Source: Sympetrum striolatum (lineage: Eukaryota; Arthropoda; Insecta; Odonata; Libellulidae). Taken from it: 64,000 nucleotides of DNA. A program made the position numbers and the translations under genes. Under the pieces are notes generated by a model. The model was not told the DNA's origin. It saw nothing but the letters and a program-made list of their open reading frames with translations, and searched no databases. Below are positions 1 to 9,860 of the stretch, one piece after another. How positions within the stretch are numbered: position 1 is the first letter of the stretch; each line of letters begins with the position of its first letter. The stretch covers positions 70,064,841-70,128,840 of the forward strand of contig OX388349.1 of NCBI GenBank assembly GCA_947579665.1. Direction: 5' to 3'.

Positions 1-3000
1 GTTTGTTGTAAGAGTGATCCTGTAAGACAAAAATTCACCCAAATAAGTCGAGACTATTATTATAATAATTAAAAAGTCACACTACTAAAAATGGCTGAGT
101 ATTACATGTGTTTCTCATCAGATATCCACTATCCTCCACGGATAATTCGGAACACACCGCTTATGCGGCGTCTTCGGATTTTACAAACCGGAACCTCTCC
201 CTTCGTCCACCAGCCACAGACCATATACCCAACCCACAGCCTCCGGAGGCACCTGACATTCCGTCCGCCACGTAGACCACACCTGCGCCCGGGCAAAGAC
301 GCGCGCTCTTCCCCAGCCTTCGCTCTCTTTTTGTCGGGGTTCATTTCCTCCATTCATCGCTACTTCTAAACCTTAATCACCTCTTATGCTTGTGACACAC
401 ACCCTCCCTGTGGCTCAACACACATCCCTATATCCTCCACAACAGTTTGCCTCCGGGTTAACAGGATGAGGGCTGGTCCCCATTCTTTCATCTCCTGTCT
501 TTTCAATTCGCGACGTGAGGGTGTCACTCCACGTTGAGGGTTTCAAGGGGTGGATCCCTAAATAACCTCTCCTGTGTTTTTTGACTTAAAATCCTCCTTT
601 CTTCTCGGATTAATTGCTCCCTGTTCGGAAGCGGATGCTTTTTTGTACCACCAGGTGACGCTTGTTTCTCTTCACTGTCGCATAACTTATGAGAACATGC
701 TGAATAAAGAGGATTTTGCTTGTGCTTCTGTTTGTTTGAGTCAAACCTGTCCCAGGGAGAGGTTCTCTATTGATGCGTCCAATTCCAGTTGTAGCTGATT
801 CTTATCTTAAGAAGAGATTAAATGTTTACAAAGGATACATGCAGGAAATTAACTGTCTTACACAATGACTATTTTGACGATTAGGACTTCTGTTACTTCC
901 CTAATATGACATTTTCAATACATACAAAGGAATGAAAATTTTAAGGAAAAAATGTGAATCTATGTATAAATTTCATTAAGTATTTTATAGTTTCCTACAT
1001 TCCAAAATAAAAGCAGACATGGTCAAAACTTAATTCGTATTAAGTATAAATTCAACGTGTTCTGGCCTAATATTGTGACGAAGTACGCATTTGAATTATT
1101 TTGTATTAAGTAAGTATAAGGATATAACAAAATAGTTAAAACTGAATATTAAACACATTTAAGCTCTCAATCAAACATTTTATCATATGGTGGGAATTTC
1201 TACAGAAAAAACAGTGCATAAGCGTTTGATAAATATAATCTGCCAATGCATACATGCTTGAAGAAAATAAGATACGTAATTTTCTCAAAAATAATCAAGA
1301 AAAATATCATTACTTAATAGATAGCCTTGGGATAACTGAAATTTCCATATTATATTTTGCAGTAATTTTCTCTCGAGTTTAATTCTCAAAAAAGGAAGAG
1401 CTGATAAGAACAAGATCATTTAGAATATCGATTATAACTATGTTTGCTGGTTTAGCTAGAGGTGACTACTGATTGCTTGTCGAATTACCACATTAAAGAA
1501 GAATGAGATGATAAAAAAGATTTTTTTCTAGGCTGCCTATTATAGTAGCTTTAAATTCTGGAAATATAGGAGATTTTTATTTATACGTGTATTGTGTATG
1601 TTTTCAATTAAAACATTTGAGATTAGAATTTGTATGATAGGTAGATCCTGAAATTGACTAGCTGATTTCACATAAGTTTTGAGTTGGAATATTGCGTGCA
1701 ATTTGAGTATTATCCATAATTTCTATAAGTAATATCATTAAACTTCGTTCAAATGAAAGATACAGTATACTTACTCTTTCTGAAATCTTAAGCATTTTTG
1801 AACTTTAGTTTAAGCGATGAAGTCATCAAATGATTAGTTCCTGCAAATTACGTTCCCTTGCAACATGTTTTTATGAGTTCGGTATCCACCAATAAAAAAT
1901 AAACTCTGATTCCAATATTGGCACTTCGACTGGGCTGAAGAAGATAGTCCTTATACGTTTGCCTAATCAGAGTTCATTATTCTGTAATCGATCTTATTTT
2001 CCCAGTGATTTCCCTTCTGATTCAGTTGGAATAAAAAATTTCAATCGACCCAATGCGAAATTCGAATGAAACCCAGAAGAAAATTGATCAAACAGCCTGG
2101 GAATTTGGGCTCGTAAAAGGCACCGCCTTAATACCCGACCTCGATCGCCAATTTCGAACTCCGAATAAAACCTGGTTAGCGAGGCCATTCTTATCCCCGA
2201 CGCGCATTCGTCTTGCTCAATTATTCCATCGTCAAGAGCCGTCCGACCGAAAGAATTTAATTAATCGCGGGTTTGCTTCCCTCGCGTGATAAAGTGCGAT
2301 GACTCACGACTTTCCTTCCTTCTCGGCATTACTTAATAGGCGACGTGCCTAAGTGTCTCCTACCTCATCCAACTTCCCTCATTCGCAAATTGCCCTTCCG
2401 AATTTTCCAATCGATCCTCGCTCATCTCTTCGATGCGCCTCGATTGAGTATTTGAAGGCCGCGTCTTTCGCATCAATCTGAACCTGTAAAATATGGGAAA
2501 TTATTTTCGGTAATCCTCGGCGAAGGCGGGGATTGGGGGACTCATTACGCACGGTACCGCAGTCTGCCGCGAACGTTTGATTGATTAACCAATTTACCGG
2601 TGGGTAATTCGAGGATGATTAAGACGGGGTCTGCTTCTATTCGAAGATCATCGTGGCTTTCAGCGCAGGTGTCCGATGGCTAAGTTTTACTTGACTGATG
2701 AGAGGATATAATTTTTCCGAAAACGCTAAAGGTTTTTCGGGAGATGAGTGAGACTGGAGGTGTGGAGTGATGCTTAATATCTTGTTTGTATCTCTCCGCG
2801 ATGATGCCTCTGAATCAAAAGTAGTATTGGAATTACGCCGGACGAAGATTCCAATGAAAGCTGTTTTCAATCTTTCCTCCTTTTCGCGCTGAACGAAAGG
2901 TTATGAGAATATTTGTCAACGTCAAATGCGATTCGATATCGTTGAGCTGAATTGTTGAGCACAGCGGACGCCCGATCAATCGATTTCCATTGAAAACAGT

Positions 3001-4396
3001 CGTAGGTTTGATAAATAAATAGAAGGGTGGAAGGAGACATAAGTGAGATATGAATCATATTAATAATATACGATTGCCGCATTTATATATGCATGTGGAA
3101 ATTATGGATACGTCGAGTTCGCATCCAAACGGAATCCTGCTGTCTCTAGAGCATTGCTGTGTCATCTACTGCGATGCAACACACCTTAACGTAATTCGTA
3201 AACAAATGTCTTAATGCAGATTCGAATTTCATCTTTCACGGAATAACGTAAATAAATGTTTAGAAGATAACATACTGCTTGTAGAGTTTTTGAATAAATG
3301 TTATAAAAATTAACAATGGCAATAGTTGTGGAAGAGTTGGTAGTTCTCTGAAATTATTTCAAATTTTCAAGTCTTAGGAGCCTGAAACTATCATAAACTG
3401 TATGAAAAAGATAACCTTCAGTTTTCTTGCTTCTGTAAGATAAATGAAAAACATAACGAGTACTAAATTAGGATGTGCATTTTACACGGAATACAAGTTT
3501 TGTTTGTATGCTATATTAATAGCACACTATTATTTGATATGACATCTTGACAAAACCGCGATAAATATTGTAATTTAGTTCTTGTTTAAGAGTTTGTCTT
3601 CCTTGGTAGCTCTTAAAAAACTACTAGTTAAGTACTAGAGCCTACTTGTGCTTCAAATTTTGCAAACCATTTCTGTACATGCTATAAGCAATACATTGCT
3701 TGAATTGTTGATTCTGTCCAAATGGAATAACCTTAGAACATCCAAGAAATTAGAAACGATGTATTCGATATGATTGAGCTTCGATTGTGAAATGAAAGTG
3801 ATACTGAATCACTGCGTACTAGATCATAGAGATTATGATTTATTTAGTTATTTTAATTTAGAATAAGCGTATTTTCATTGATCTCTAGAAAGATAAGTTT
3901 CGGATAAATTCGGCTTATGAAATCAAAAAACTTAAAAATCTTTTATTTCATCGAAATCTAATGAACAAATTATCTATGTAAGACATTTTTATCCCATTGC
4001 TATATTTGCTCATAACAGAGGAGCAATTTGGGTTATTTGAACTCCAATAAGCCAATTGCGAAAATACATTCTTAGGAATTATTTAGGAATCACCATACTT
4101 AAAAATGAGAGACGCAGAATCGAGAAAGGCAATGCATTCTCGAATTTCATGGTATTCATGTCGAAAGATTGAGGCGACGTGAACGTATATGCTCCTCATT
4201 GACTGCTGGTTGAAAGTCTTGGATATATAATAATTTATTTCCTGGTCGCCTTCATTTTTGCTTTGATATCTTCGAACAACCGGTTCTAGGAGGAAACTCC
4301 GTCAGCTGGTTGACGAAATCAGTTGGAGTAATATATTATTTTCTCCATATAATATATAATACGCGATTTTCCTATCCCCAGTATAACCTTCGCACC
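1..4396. other. Gene-free flank, alternating GC-richer and AT-rich DNA
   Basis: No supported gene. GC-richer, CpG-containing stretches lie at about 110-560 and 1990-2640; between and after them the DNA is AT-rich with stops in all frames. Short open frames in the two GC-richer stretches (up to 92 codons) show no motif, low-complexity start contexts and overlapping frames on both strands, as expected by chance in GC-richer DNA. Confidence 0.7.
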
Positions 4397-4400
4397 TTAA
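4397..4400. repeat. TTAA target-site duplication, left
   Basis: TTAA directly before the left terminal repeat; the matching copy is at 6188-6191. This exact tetranucleotide duplication is diagnostic of piggyBac-type insertion. Confidence 0.9.
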
Positions 4401-4413
4401 CCCATTATCGGCC
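4401..4413 (+). repeat. piggyBac-like terminal inverted repeat, left
   Basis: CCCATTATCGGCC pairs with the right terminus (6175-6187), which reads CCCATTACTGGCC on the minus strand. Eleven of 13 positions agree; the two differences are adjacent (TC versus CT). Confidence 0.85.
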
Positions 4414-4532
4414 GGAACTATTCGCCATCGATGAATTTTGATGTTATTTAAATTTTTAGACGTTATGGGACTGTTTAATACATAGATGTCCTAAAAAATC
4501 CAAATTTTTTGCGTTATCTTAGTTTTTGGACG

Positions 4533-4570
4533 TGTTCGAAATTTCGTACGGTGGCCGTAAGGGGGTAAAA
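4533..4570 (-). repeat. Subterminal inverted repeat, left copy (38 bp)
   Basis: This 38-bp block is the reverse complement of 5773-5810 with one mismatch. Read on the minus strand it is TTTTA, five C, CTT-type spacer, then GGCCACCGTACGAAATTTCG, which is also the sequence of the right transposon end. In the piggyBac family, terminal and subterminal inverted repeats together form the transposase binding site, so this is probably an internal binding repeat. Confidence 0.8.
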
Positions 4571-4780
4571 TATATAAATTAAACGTCATGATGTTTATTA
4601 ACATTTTTATTACAGTAAACGTTAAAAATCTCTTTTTTTTAAACTATACATGGTAGTAAAACAGAATATCTTTTTATAAATCAGCAGAAAAGTCCATTCT
4701 GCGCGTTTTACATAATCATATCTTAAGGATTTCAAGCGCATTGCGCTATAATACTTACTAAGTAATCAAGAACAATAAAC

Positions 4781-4853
4781 TCACATTGTTGTCAATTTTC
4801 AAATCACATTGTTTATCATTTTCAAATCACATTGTTAATCATTTTCAAATCAC
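4781..4853. repeat. 23-bp tandem repeat, three copies plus a stub
   Basis: Units at 4781-4803, 4804-4826 and 4827-4849 share the pattern TCACATTGTT, a variable dinucleotide, then CA-TTTTCAAA, followed by a partial unit. It lies within the transposon just downstream of the transposase stop codon. Confidence 0.85.
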
Positions 4854-5753
4854 TTGTTTTCTTTCACGAATTTAGCGCGTGTGAAAGGCGACAAAGCATC
4901 CCTTTGGGTGAAGTCCTATATTACATTTAATACAGTAAAATGAAGCAGTCTTGTGACAATTTCCACAACGCCTCGGTTTCTCAATACCATCAACCAGATG
5001 GTCAATACCGTCAAAACGAATTTCTGGAGTTACAAGAGCCGTTTTTTTTAGGAATAACTGGGGCGGGTTTGTTCGGCAGGGTTGGGGTAGATAGTAAAGC
5101 AATTACAATTCTTCGGACAAACTCAAGAATAGAAATATCTTTTTCCTTGTACCGGAACAACATTCAAGCGTTTACAACACTGCCGTTTAGTATGAACCTG
5201 ATCAAGGGCCAGTACCAACACTTTTTTGGATTTTGATTCGATATATGGCACGTTGTTGATCGAATGTATACACACCGCCCATCCGCGGTAGTAGTAGGTA
5301 GGGTAGTTTTAGTCCATTTTCTTGTGACTGATTTCTTGCTTTGGGATGTTTTCTTCTGTCTTTGAGACGTTTTCTTCGTCCTTTTTTTTCTTAGCGGGAG
5401 GTTCATACTCAGGCTCGGGCTCATATTCTTCTGAATCCGGTGTGTTGTCTTCAGAACCACTGGTGTCTACAATTATAGCTCTCATGATCGGCCGAAGGTT
5501 ATCTCGAGATCGCAGTCCCCTAACTTCAATAGGCTGTGCTAAAACTCCCTTCCCAATATCGCGAATACTGGTGACGTCATCTGGCCCACATTCACTATGT
5601 GCATCGTCTTGATTAGAGTCATTGCCGTCATTTGGTGGGAATAAAACGAACTCAAGCGCGTCCATTTCGGAAATATCCTTGGCCAGCTCATCCTCTTCGT
5701 CAAGTTGCTCCAATATATTAACAATGGCCTCGCCATCCGTGTTCAAATTGTAC

Positions 5754-5961
5754 CTGCAAACAATATCACATTTTTTACCCCCTTCCGGCCACCGTACGAA
5801 ATTTCGAACAGTCAACAAAAACCACATGCCTGACTGACATTATTATATCCTTTCATCAAATGACCACTTATACATGTATTTTATGGTCTGAACAAGCCAG
5901 TGACACACTCAGGAACAGAATTCAGATTAGTTTTACCAATAAAAAATAAACAAATATTTAC
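5754..5961 (-). other. Predicted intron of the transposase gene (208 bp)
   Basis: The minus strand has donor CG/GTAAATATTTG at 5962/5961 and acceptor TTTGCAG/GTAC at 5754/5753. Splicing joins ATG CCA CGC CG to G TAC AAT and gives the start MPRRYNLNTDGEAIVNIL, which looks like other piggyBac transposase N-termini. Without splicing, the exon 2 frame opens at an ATG at 5825-5827 and reads through the repeated end motif, which is less natural. Splicing is predicted from sequence only. Confidence 0.6.
5773..5810 (+). repeat. Subterminal inverted repeat, right copy, inside the intron
   Basis: Reverse complement of 4533-4570 with one mismatch in 38 bp. It lies inside the predicted transposase intron (5754-5961) and points opposite to the right terminus, so the 5' flank of the gene is bracketed by two facing copies of the end motif. 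Confidence 0.8.
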
Positions 5962-5972
5962 CGGCGTGGCAT

Positions 5973-6154
5973 TTTGCGTCCAGCGCCAACCTAGACGAAA
6001 TCTGACTGCGTGGGAAATGGAGGGAAAGTGGCGCAGCCCCAAACCAGGCGGCACGGGTGAATGGTTGGACCTTTCCCTCAAAAATAATAAGCTAGCGAAC
6101 TCGATGCAATGACACATCGCGTCATGGCACCGGTTTGTTTACCTCCTTGTTTAG
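5973..6154 (-). promoter_or_regulatory. 5' flank of the transposase gene, likely promoter region
   Basis: Noncoding, GC-richer DNA between the transposase start codon and the right transposon end. A promoter is expected here because nothing else lies upstream within the element, but no clear TATA box or initiator could be singled out. Confidence 0.3.
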
Positions 6155-6172
6155 CGTACGAAATTTCGTACG
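6155..6172. repeat. 18-bp perfect palindrome in the right transposon end
   Basis: CGTACGAAATTTCGTACG is identical to its own reverse complement. The two internal copies of the end motif keep only one half-site perfectly (GTACGAAATTTCG, then AACA). A palindrome here would suit a dimeric DNA-binding protein, but no binding is shown. Confidence 0.7.
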
Positions 6173-6174
6173 GT

Positions 6175-6187
6175 GGCCAGTAATGGG
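6175..6187 (-). repeat. piggyBac-like terminal inverted repeat, right
   Basis: Partner of 4401-4413. Read inward on the minus strand it continues into the ACCGTACGAAATTTCG motif, which also occurs at two internal sites of the element. Confidence 0.85.
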
Positions 6188-6191
6188 TTAA
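6188..6191. repeat. TTAA target-site duplication, right
   Basis: TTAA directly after the right terminal repeat, partner of 4397-4400. Confidence 0.9.
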
Positions 6192-8271
6192 AAATATTCT
6201 GCATATTTTTTGAATTCTATAAATTGACTTCCTTGTCCTATAAATTCGTATAATTTCATTAGGGAGATTAATCTACTAATTCAATTCTAATAATGGCATA
6301 TATTAAGCTACTGGAGTAATTCTCATTAAACGAACCATATTATTTGAAGAAAAGCGTAAGTAAAAGAAAAGAGTAAGGCGTTCCTTCTTCTTTTCGTATG
6401 CTCGGGATTAATTAAATATTCTGATTGTGAGAAAGAGTAGGAAAGAAAAACATTACAGACATGAGAAATTTATGTCTGAAATTCATCACACCCACCTTGG
6501 CTGAATTTTAGTTGCTTTTCTGTTGATTATTTCAATTCTAGTAGCTTAACTTTATCTTTAGCACCGTGATATTATATCTATCCACTCAGAGTATTTTGTA
6601 ATTGATAATGATATAGGAAGAACTACATTTTTTTATAAGTCGGCTTATCCGGGATGCAATTAGCTGGGGATTTTCATTTCCCAATCTTACCAATTTCCCC
6701 AATCAGCCAATGTCTTGACAGGATAATCTACTGTACTTATAAACAGAATAGAAACAATTACGCCTATATTGGGCAAGTTTTAGCCTAATAAAACCAATAG
6801 CACGTTTAATAATGTTCTATTGAACACGGTTCTAACAGCAGTGTCTCCATCATTTTGTAATTAAATCGTGGCACAACTACAATCATATAGCACTAACCAA
6901 CACTCGAGCCCCAGACCTAAGTATTACGATTAACACCTTGATCCTTATGCCTCAACAATAAGTAATTTCCCAAAATACCGATGTATTGGAATATACCACA
7001 GACTGTTCTTCAGAACATCCTCAGCTTATAGGTAGGCAACCTTAGGTTGAGGATACATACTCCAAGAGACCAACGGGGTGCAGCAACACCCTCCTCCCGC
7101 ATGACAAAGCCGCAATGAACGTGCCCCTTCACCTGCGGATCCATCTCCCACGAGGTCACGACCCCTCCCACCCGAAAAACGTGTCATCCTTGAATCTTTG
7201 TACGGGGGCGATGCTTGGGGAACGCGAGATATTCGACGCCGCGGGAGAAGCGGTTTATCGCGCGCCTCTCCTAAGATGCGCGTATGCTCACTTCATTACG
7301 CCTAGGGAGAAAAATATTGCCCTCACGATCCGAAATGAATGCATAAAAAGGAGAGGACCTTCTGGCGAGGCTGATGGGAACTCTCGTATTCCATTAAAAT
7401 AAAATATCGACGCGGTACGTAGAAGGAGCGTTAGTTTAGGGAGGGGTGGAGCAAATGACTTTGGGGAGAAGTTCGTGGGGGCGATTTTGTCCTCTGACGT
7501 GCAGGAAGATCTCTCTAGTGGTTTGATGGTTACGGGAGAAGTCGTGAAAAATTGCGCCCTTTGAAAATTATTTTTCCCTTTTCCTCCTGTGATTTTTCAA
7601 CTTCTTTTGATCTCGAGACGGAAAGAAATGGCTGGGAAGCATAATTCACTCATGAAGAATATGGAACTGGTCATCATTACGATAACAAAGTGAACGATTT
7701 TCCGGAAATATATCTTCATAGAAACTTTGACTATTAGGAAATTATATCAATAAGTCTGGCAGATATCTTTATATTATAAGTTGATGGTTTTATGCAGCAG
7801 GTACCTTACGATAGAAATTTCGCCTGAGGGATATTGAAAGAATCAACTATTTATCCTCTAAAATTGTAATCAATCACAGAAGCAATAATTTGTTACCTTT
7901 ACATTAATGATATGTACATAGTCACAAAAGTATGCTTAAATAATGCATTAATACTAAAGTGGGTATTTATATCTAATAAATTTGTAATAGTTTCAATGTT
8001 GAAGTGATTCTGCTATACCAAAAATGATGGCACATTTCAGTTTTCACCAAATAATTCATGTAAGGAGCAGTCAAAAATACCACATAAGCAGCGAAAACAA
8101 ATTTAATAAATATTATATTCATTCATTTGCAGCAAAAGTTCGTAATAATTGCTGGTGATCTTAAATTCTAAACAAATAAAAGATAAGAAGAGGACTGATA
8201 CTTTACTCTGCTATTAGCTCGAAGTTTTCAACTTGTGCGATAGAAAATTTTGAAATAATCCTTCGACCTAG
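6192..8271. other. Gene-free DNA with one GC-richer block
   Basis: AT-rich except about 7080-7650, which is GC-richer. The 95-codon frame at 7115-7402 in that block has no recognisable motif. Nothing else supported. Confidence 0.65.
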
Positions 8272-8273
8272 TA

Positions 8274-8350
8274 CAGTCCTGGCCAAAATTAACGCAGCAC
8301 CGGCCGTAAGGATCGCTAGCGAGGTGCTGCGTTAATTTTGGCCAGGAGTG
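8274..8350. mobile_element. 77-bp palindromic Tc1/mariner-type MITE
   Basis: Two 28-bp arms (8274-8301 and 8323-8350) are inverted repeats with one mismatch at the third base (CAGTCC versus CACTCC), around a 21-bp loop. The element sits between TA dinucleotides at 8272-8273 and 8351-8352, the target duplicated by Tc1/mariner elements, and the tip CAGTCCTGGCCAAAATTA resembles Tc1-type termini. No coding capacity; it would depend on transposase made elsewhere. Confidence 0.85.
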
Positions 8351-8352
8351 TA

Positions 8353-9014
8353 CATAAGCGAAACTAGCATCATAATAGGTTTCATTTTAACAGTGAATGC
8401 GAAAAACTGAGCATCCCATCATAAATGAACTTCCTTGTTCATTATCTCGCTTAAGGCTATAGTAAAAGCTTTCCGTTTGAATGGCTAGGATAGGGCACTT
8501 AAATGAACAGTCGCTAATTTTTTATTTACCCTAATATAGTATTTCAGAAATTCCCTCTGATATAAGCTAATCGATCTTTAAAAGACACTTCACACGATGG
8601 GAAGTGCTTCCATATCCAGTAGATCGAATTTGCTTTTCTGAAAATTCTGAGGCCACAAGTTCGTGTACACATAATTTGTTCTTTCAAAATAATACAGTCA
8701 AATCGAACACTGTTGCCAAGTTTTTGTCCGAAGTTAGAGGGATATTTCACTCATTAGGGTATATTTCAAGTAAAATTTGCATTTATAAACTCAATTTAAA
8801 AAATCTGATGTGGCCAGCACATGACTTTCTCCATATATAAGATGTAAATATTTATCTACGACAGCAATTTCGAACTCTATATTCCATCTAAACTTTGAAG
8901 ATGAGTGATTAATTTATATATATTATTATCTTTTACGTCACAAACATTATAAATAATGTTTTTCAGGACATGTTCGATGAAAAACGATGAAGTGGCTTTT
9001 CGCCCCAGCGCCCA
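8353..9014. other. AT-rich DNA, nothing recognised
   Basis: Short overlapping frames on both strands near 8544-8840 only. The last 15 bases contain a partial duplication of the GCGCCCA motif that starts the following tandem repeat. Confidence 0.6.
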
Positions 9015-9660
9015 GAGCGCCCACAACGTACATAATCAGCAACTTCCGGTTTATCAGTATTTCACAAATAACTCCTACACAATCCGTGATACAAAAATAT
9101 ATTTCATACAAAAGTCATAGTAAATTACATTTTCTAAAACTTTTATTTTTAATACTATATACCTAAATATCATATTTATGGAGATATTTTGAAAACCGGA
9201 AATGAGCTTTGAAGAATGAAGATCGACTTCCGGTTAACCAATTTTCTCCAAAATCTAATCAACTCTAAACACACAAACCAAAATACTATATATAAAATTT
9301 GGTGTTGATCCGACAAACAATTTTCATGTTAGAGCGCCCACAAAGAACATAATCAGATACTTCCGGTTTATCGGTATTTCACGAATAACTCCTAATCAAG
9401 CGGTGATACAAAAATATATTAAATACAAAAGTTATAGTAAAGTACATTATCTAAAACTTTTATAAGTAATACAATGTACGTATATATCATATTTATGGAG
9501 ATATTTTGAAAACCGGAAATGAGCTTTAATGAATAAAGCTCGACTTCCGGTTGACCGATTTACTCCAAATACTAATCAACTCTGACAGCACACACGCCAC
9601 TACTATGTATGAAGTTTGGTATTGATACGACTAATAGTTTTCATGTTAGAGCGCCCACTA
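9015..9660. repeat. 317-bp tandem repeat, two full units plus a 12-bp start of a third
   Basis: Units 9015-9331 and 9332-9648 both begin GAGCGCCCACAA and are exactly 317 bp each; a third unit starts at 9649 and is cut off by the (CA)n tract. The units are similar but clearly diverged, with substitutions throughout. Each has ACTTCCGGTT near its start and again near position 212, and the inverse AACCGGAA near position 180, so inverted sub-repeats lie within the unit. It may be a satellite monomer or an internal repeat of a transposon. Confidence 0.85.
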
Positions 9661-9661
9661 T

Positions 9662-9667
9662 CACACA

Positions 9668-9728
<61 letters not shown>

Positions 9729-9732
9729 ACAG
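9662..9732. repeat. (CA)n microsatellite, about 71 bp
   Basis: Nearly pure CA dinucleotide run with two CATA interruptions, abutting the truncated third 317-bp unit. Open frames here (His-Thr repeats) are artefacts of the repeat. Confidence 0.95.
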
Positions 9733-9860
9733 ACATCATTCCGAAAATGGTCAAAACGTGTTCTAGGGACCCCAAAACATGTATTTCCGTTGAAATCTCG
9801 AAGTCGAATTTTTTCATGAAAACAATACTTTCTCTATACTTCGTATATGGAGAAAGTAAA
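9733..9860. repeat. Hairpin-ended tail of the composite repeat
   Basis: After the (CA)n run come about 93 bp of unique-looking sequence, then a hairpin at 9826-9858: TACTTTCTC and GAGAAAGTA pair as 9-bp arms, with an inner TATA/TATA pair around CTTCG. Together with the microsatellite and the 317-bp units, this looks like one repeat family with a structured terminus. The family is not identified. Confidence 0.55.

Larger units (their letters stand above)
4872..5972 (-). pseudogene. piggyBac-like transposase, broken: internal deletion, frame changes, stop
   Basis: DDE/D-type cut-and-paste transposase remnant. The start chosen is the ATG at 5970-5972: exon 1 (5962-5972) reads M-P-R and joins through a GT-AG intron to exon 2 at 5753, giving an N-terminal product of 151 residues that ends at the stop 5309-5311. 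Residues about 20-60 and 100-140 are Asp/Glu-rich and 125-128 are four Lys, typical of the family's acidic N-terminus. The middle of the catalytic domain is missing; the deletion joint is near 5285. The protein then resumes with MGGVYTFDQQ (family GGVDxxDQ), where the first Asp is Tyr (codon 5268-5270). The KKCWYWPL and SVVNA blocks follow, with a stop at 5164-5166 where the family has Trp. The tail (4872 to about 5045) has CxxC-x7-CxxC-x4-H-x3-C, a zinc-binding pattern. Frame changes sit at an A4 run near 5320, A6 at 5222-5227 and A8 at 5042-5049 (minus-strand bases). It cannot encode active transposase. Confidence 0.88.
4401..6187 (-). mobile_element. piggyBac-like DNA transposon, degraded copy (1787 bp)
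   Basis: Seen directly: the element is bounded on both sides by TTAA (4397-4400 and 6188-6191), the target duplicated by piggyBac-superfamily elements. It begins CCCATTATCGGCC and ends in GGCCAGTAATGGG, a 13-bp terminal inverted repeat with two mismatches. Inside lies a minus-strand gene remnant whose C-terminus matches piggyBac transposases. Known: piggyBac elements usually encode a transposase of roughly 550-640 residues with a DDE/D core and a cysteine-rich tail that binds the transposon end. Inferred: this copy lost most of the catalytic core by internal deletion and cannot move by itself, but its ends may still be recognised by a relative. The internal layout runs left end, 23-bp tandem repeat, transposase 3' end, transposase 5' part, intron, 5' flank, right end. 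Confidence 0.9.

Noticed and set aside
2695..2722. Hammerhead ribozyme-like CTGATGA ... GAAA core
   Set aside because: The stem II bases between the two core strings do not pair well and the flanking stems are absent, so it is a chance match.
4940..5236. 98-codon plus-strand ORF inside the piggyBac-like element
   Set aside because: Antisense shadow of the transposase 3' end, which has clear family motifs on the minus strand.
5309..5827. Transposase start at the ATG at 5825-5827
   Set aside because: The first 24 codons would read through the repeated transposon-end motif; the GT-AG intron and upstream ATG at 5970-5972 give a more family-like start.
9015..9660. CRISPR-like or phage repeat array
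   Set aside because: Only two diverged 317-bp units with no spacers, in clearly eukaryotic DNA.
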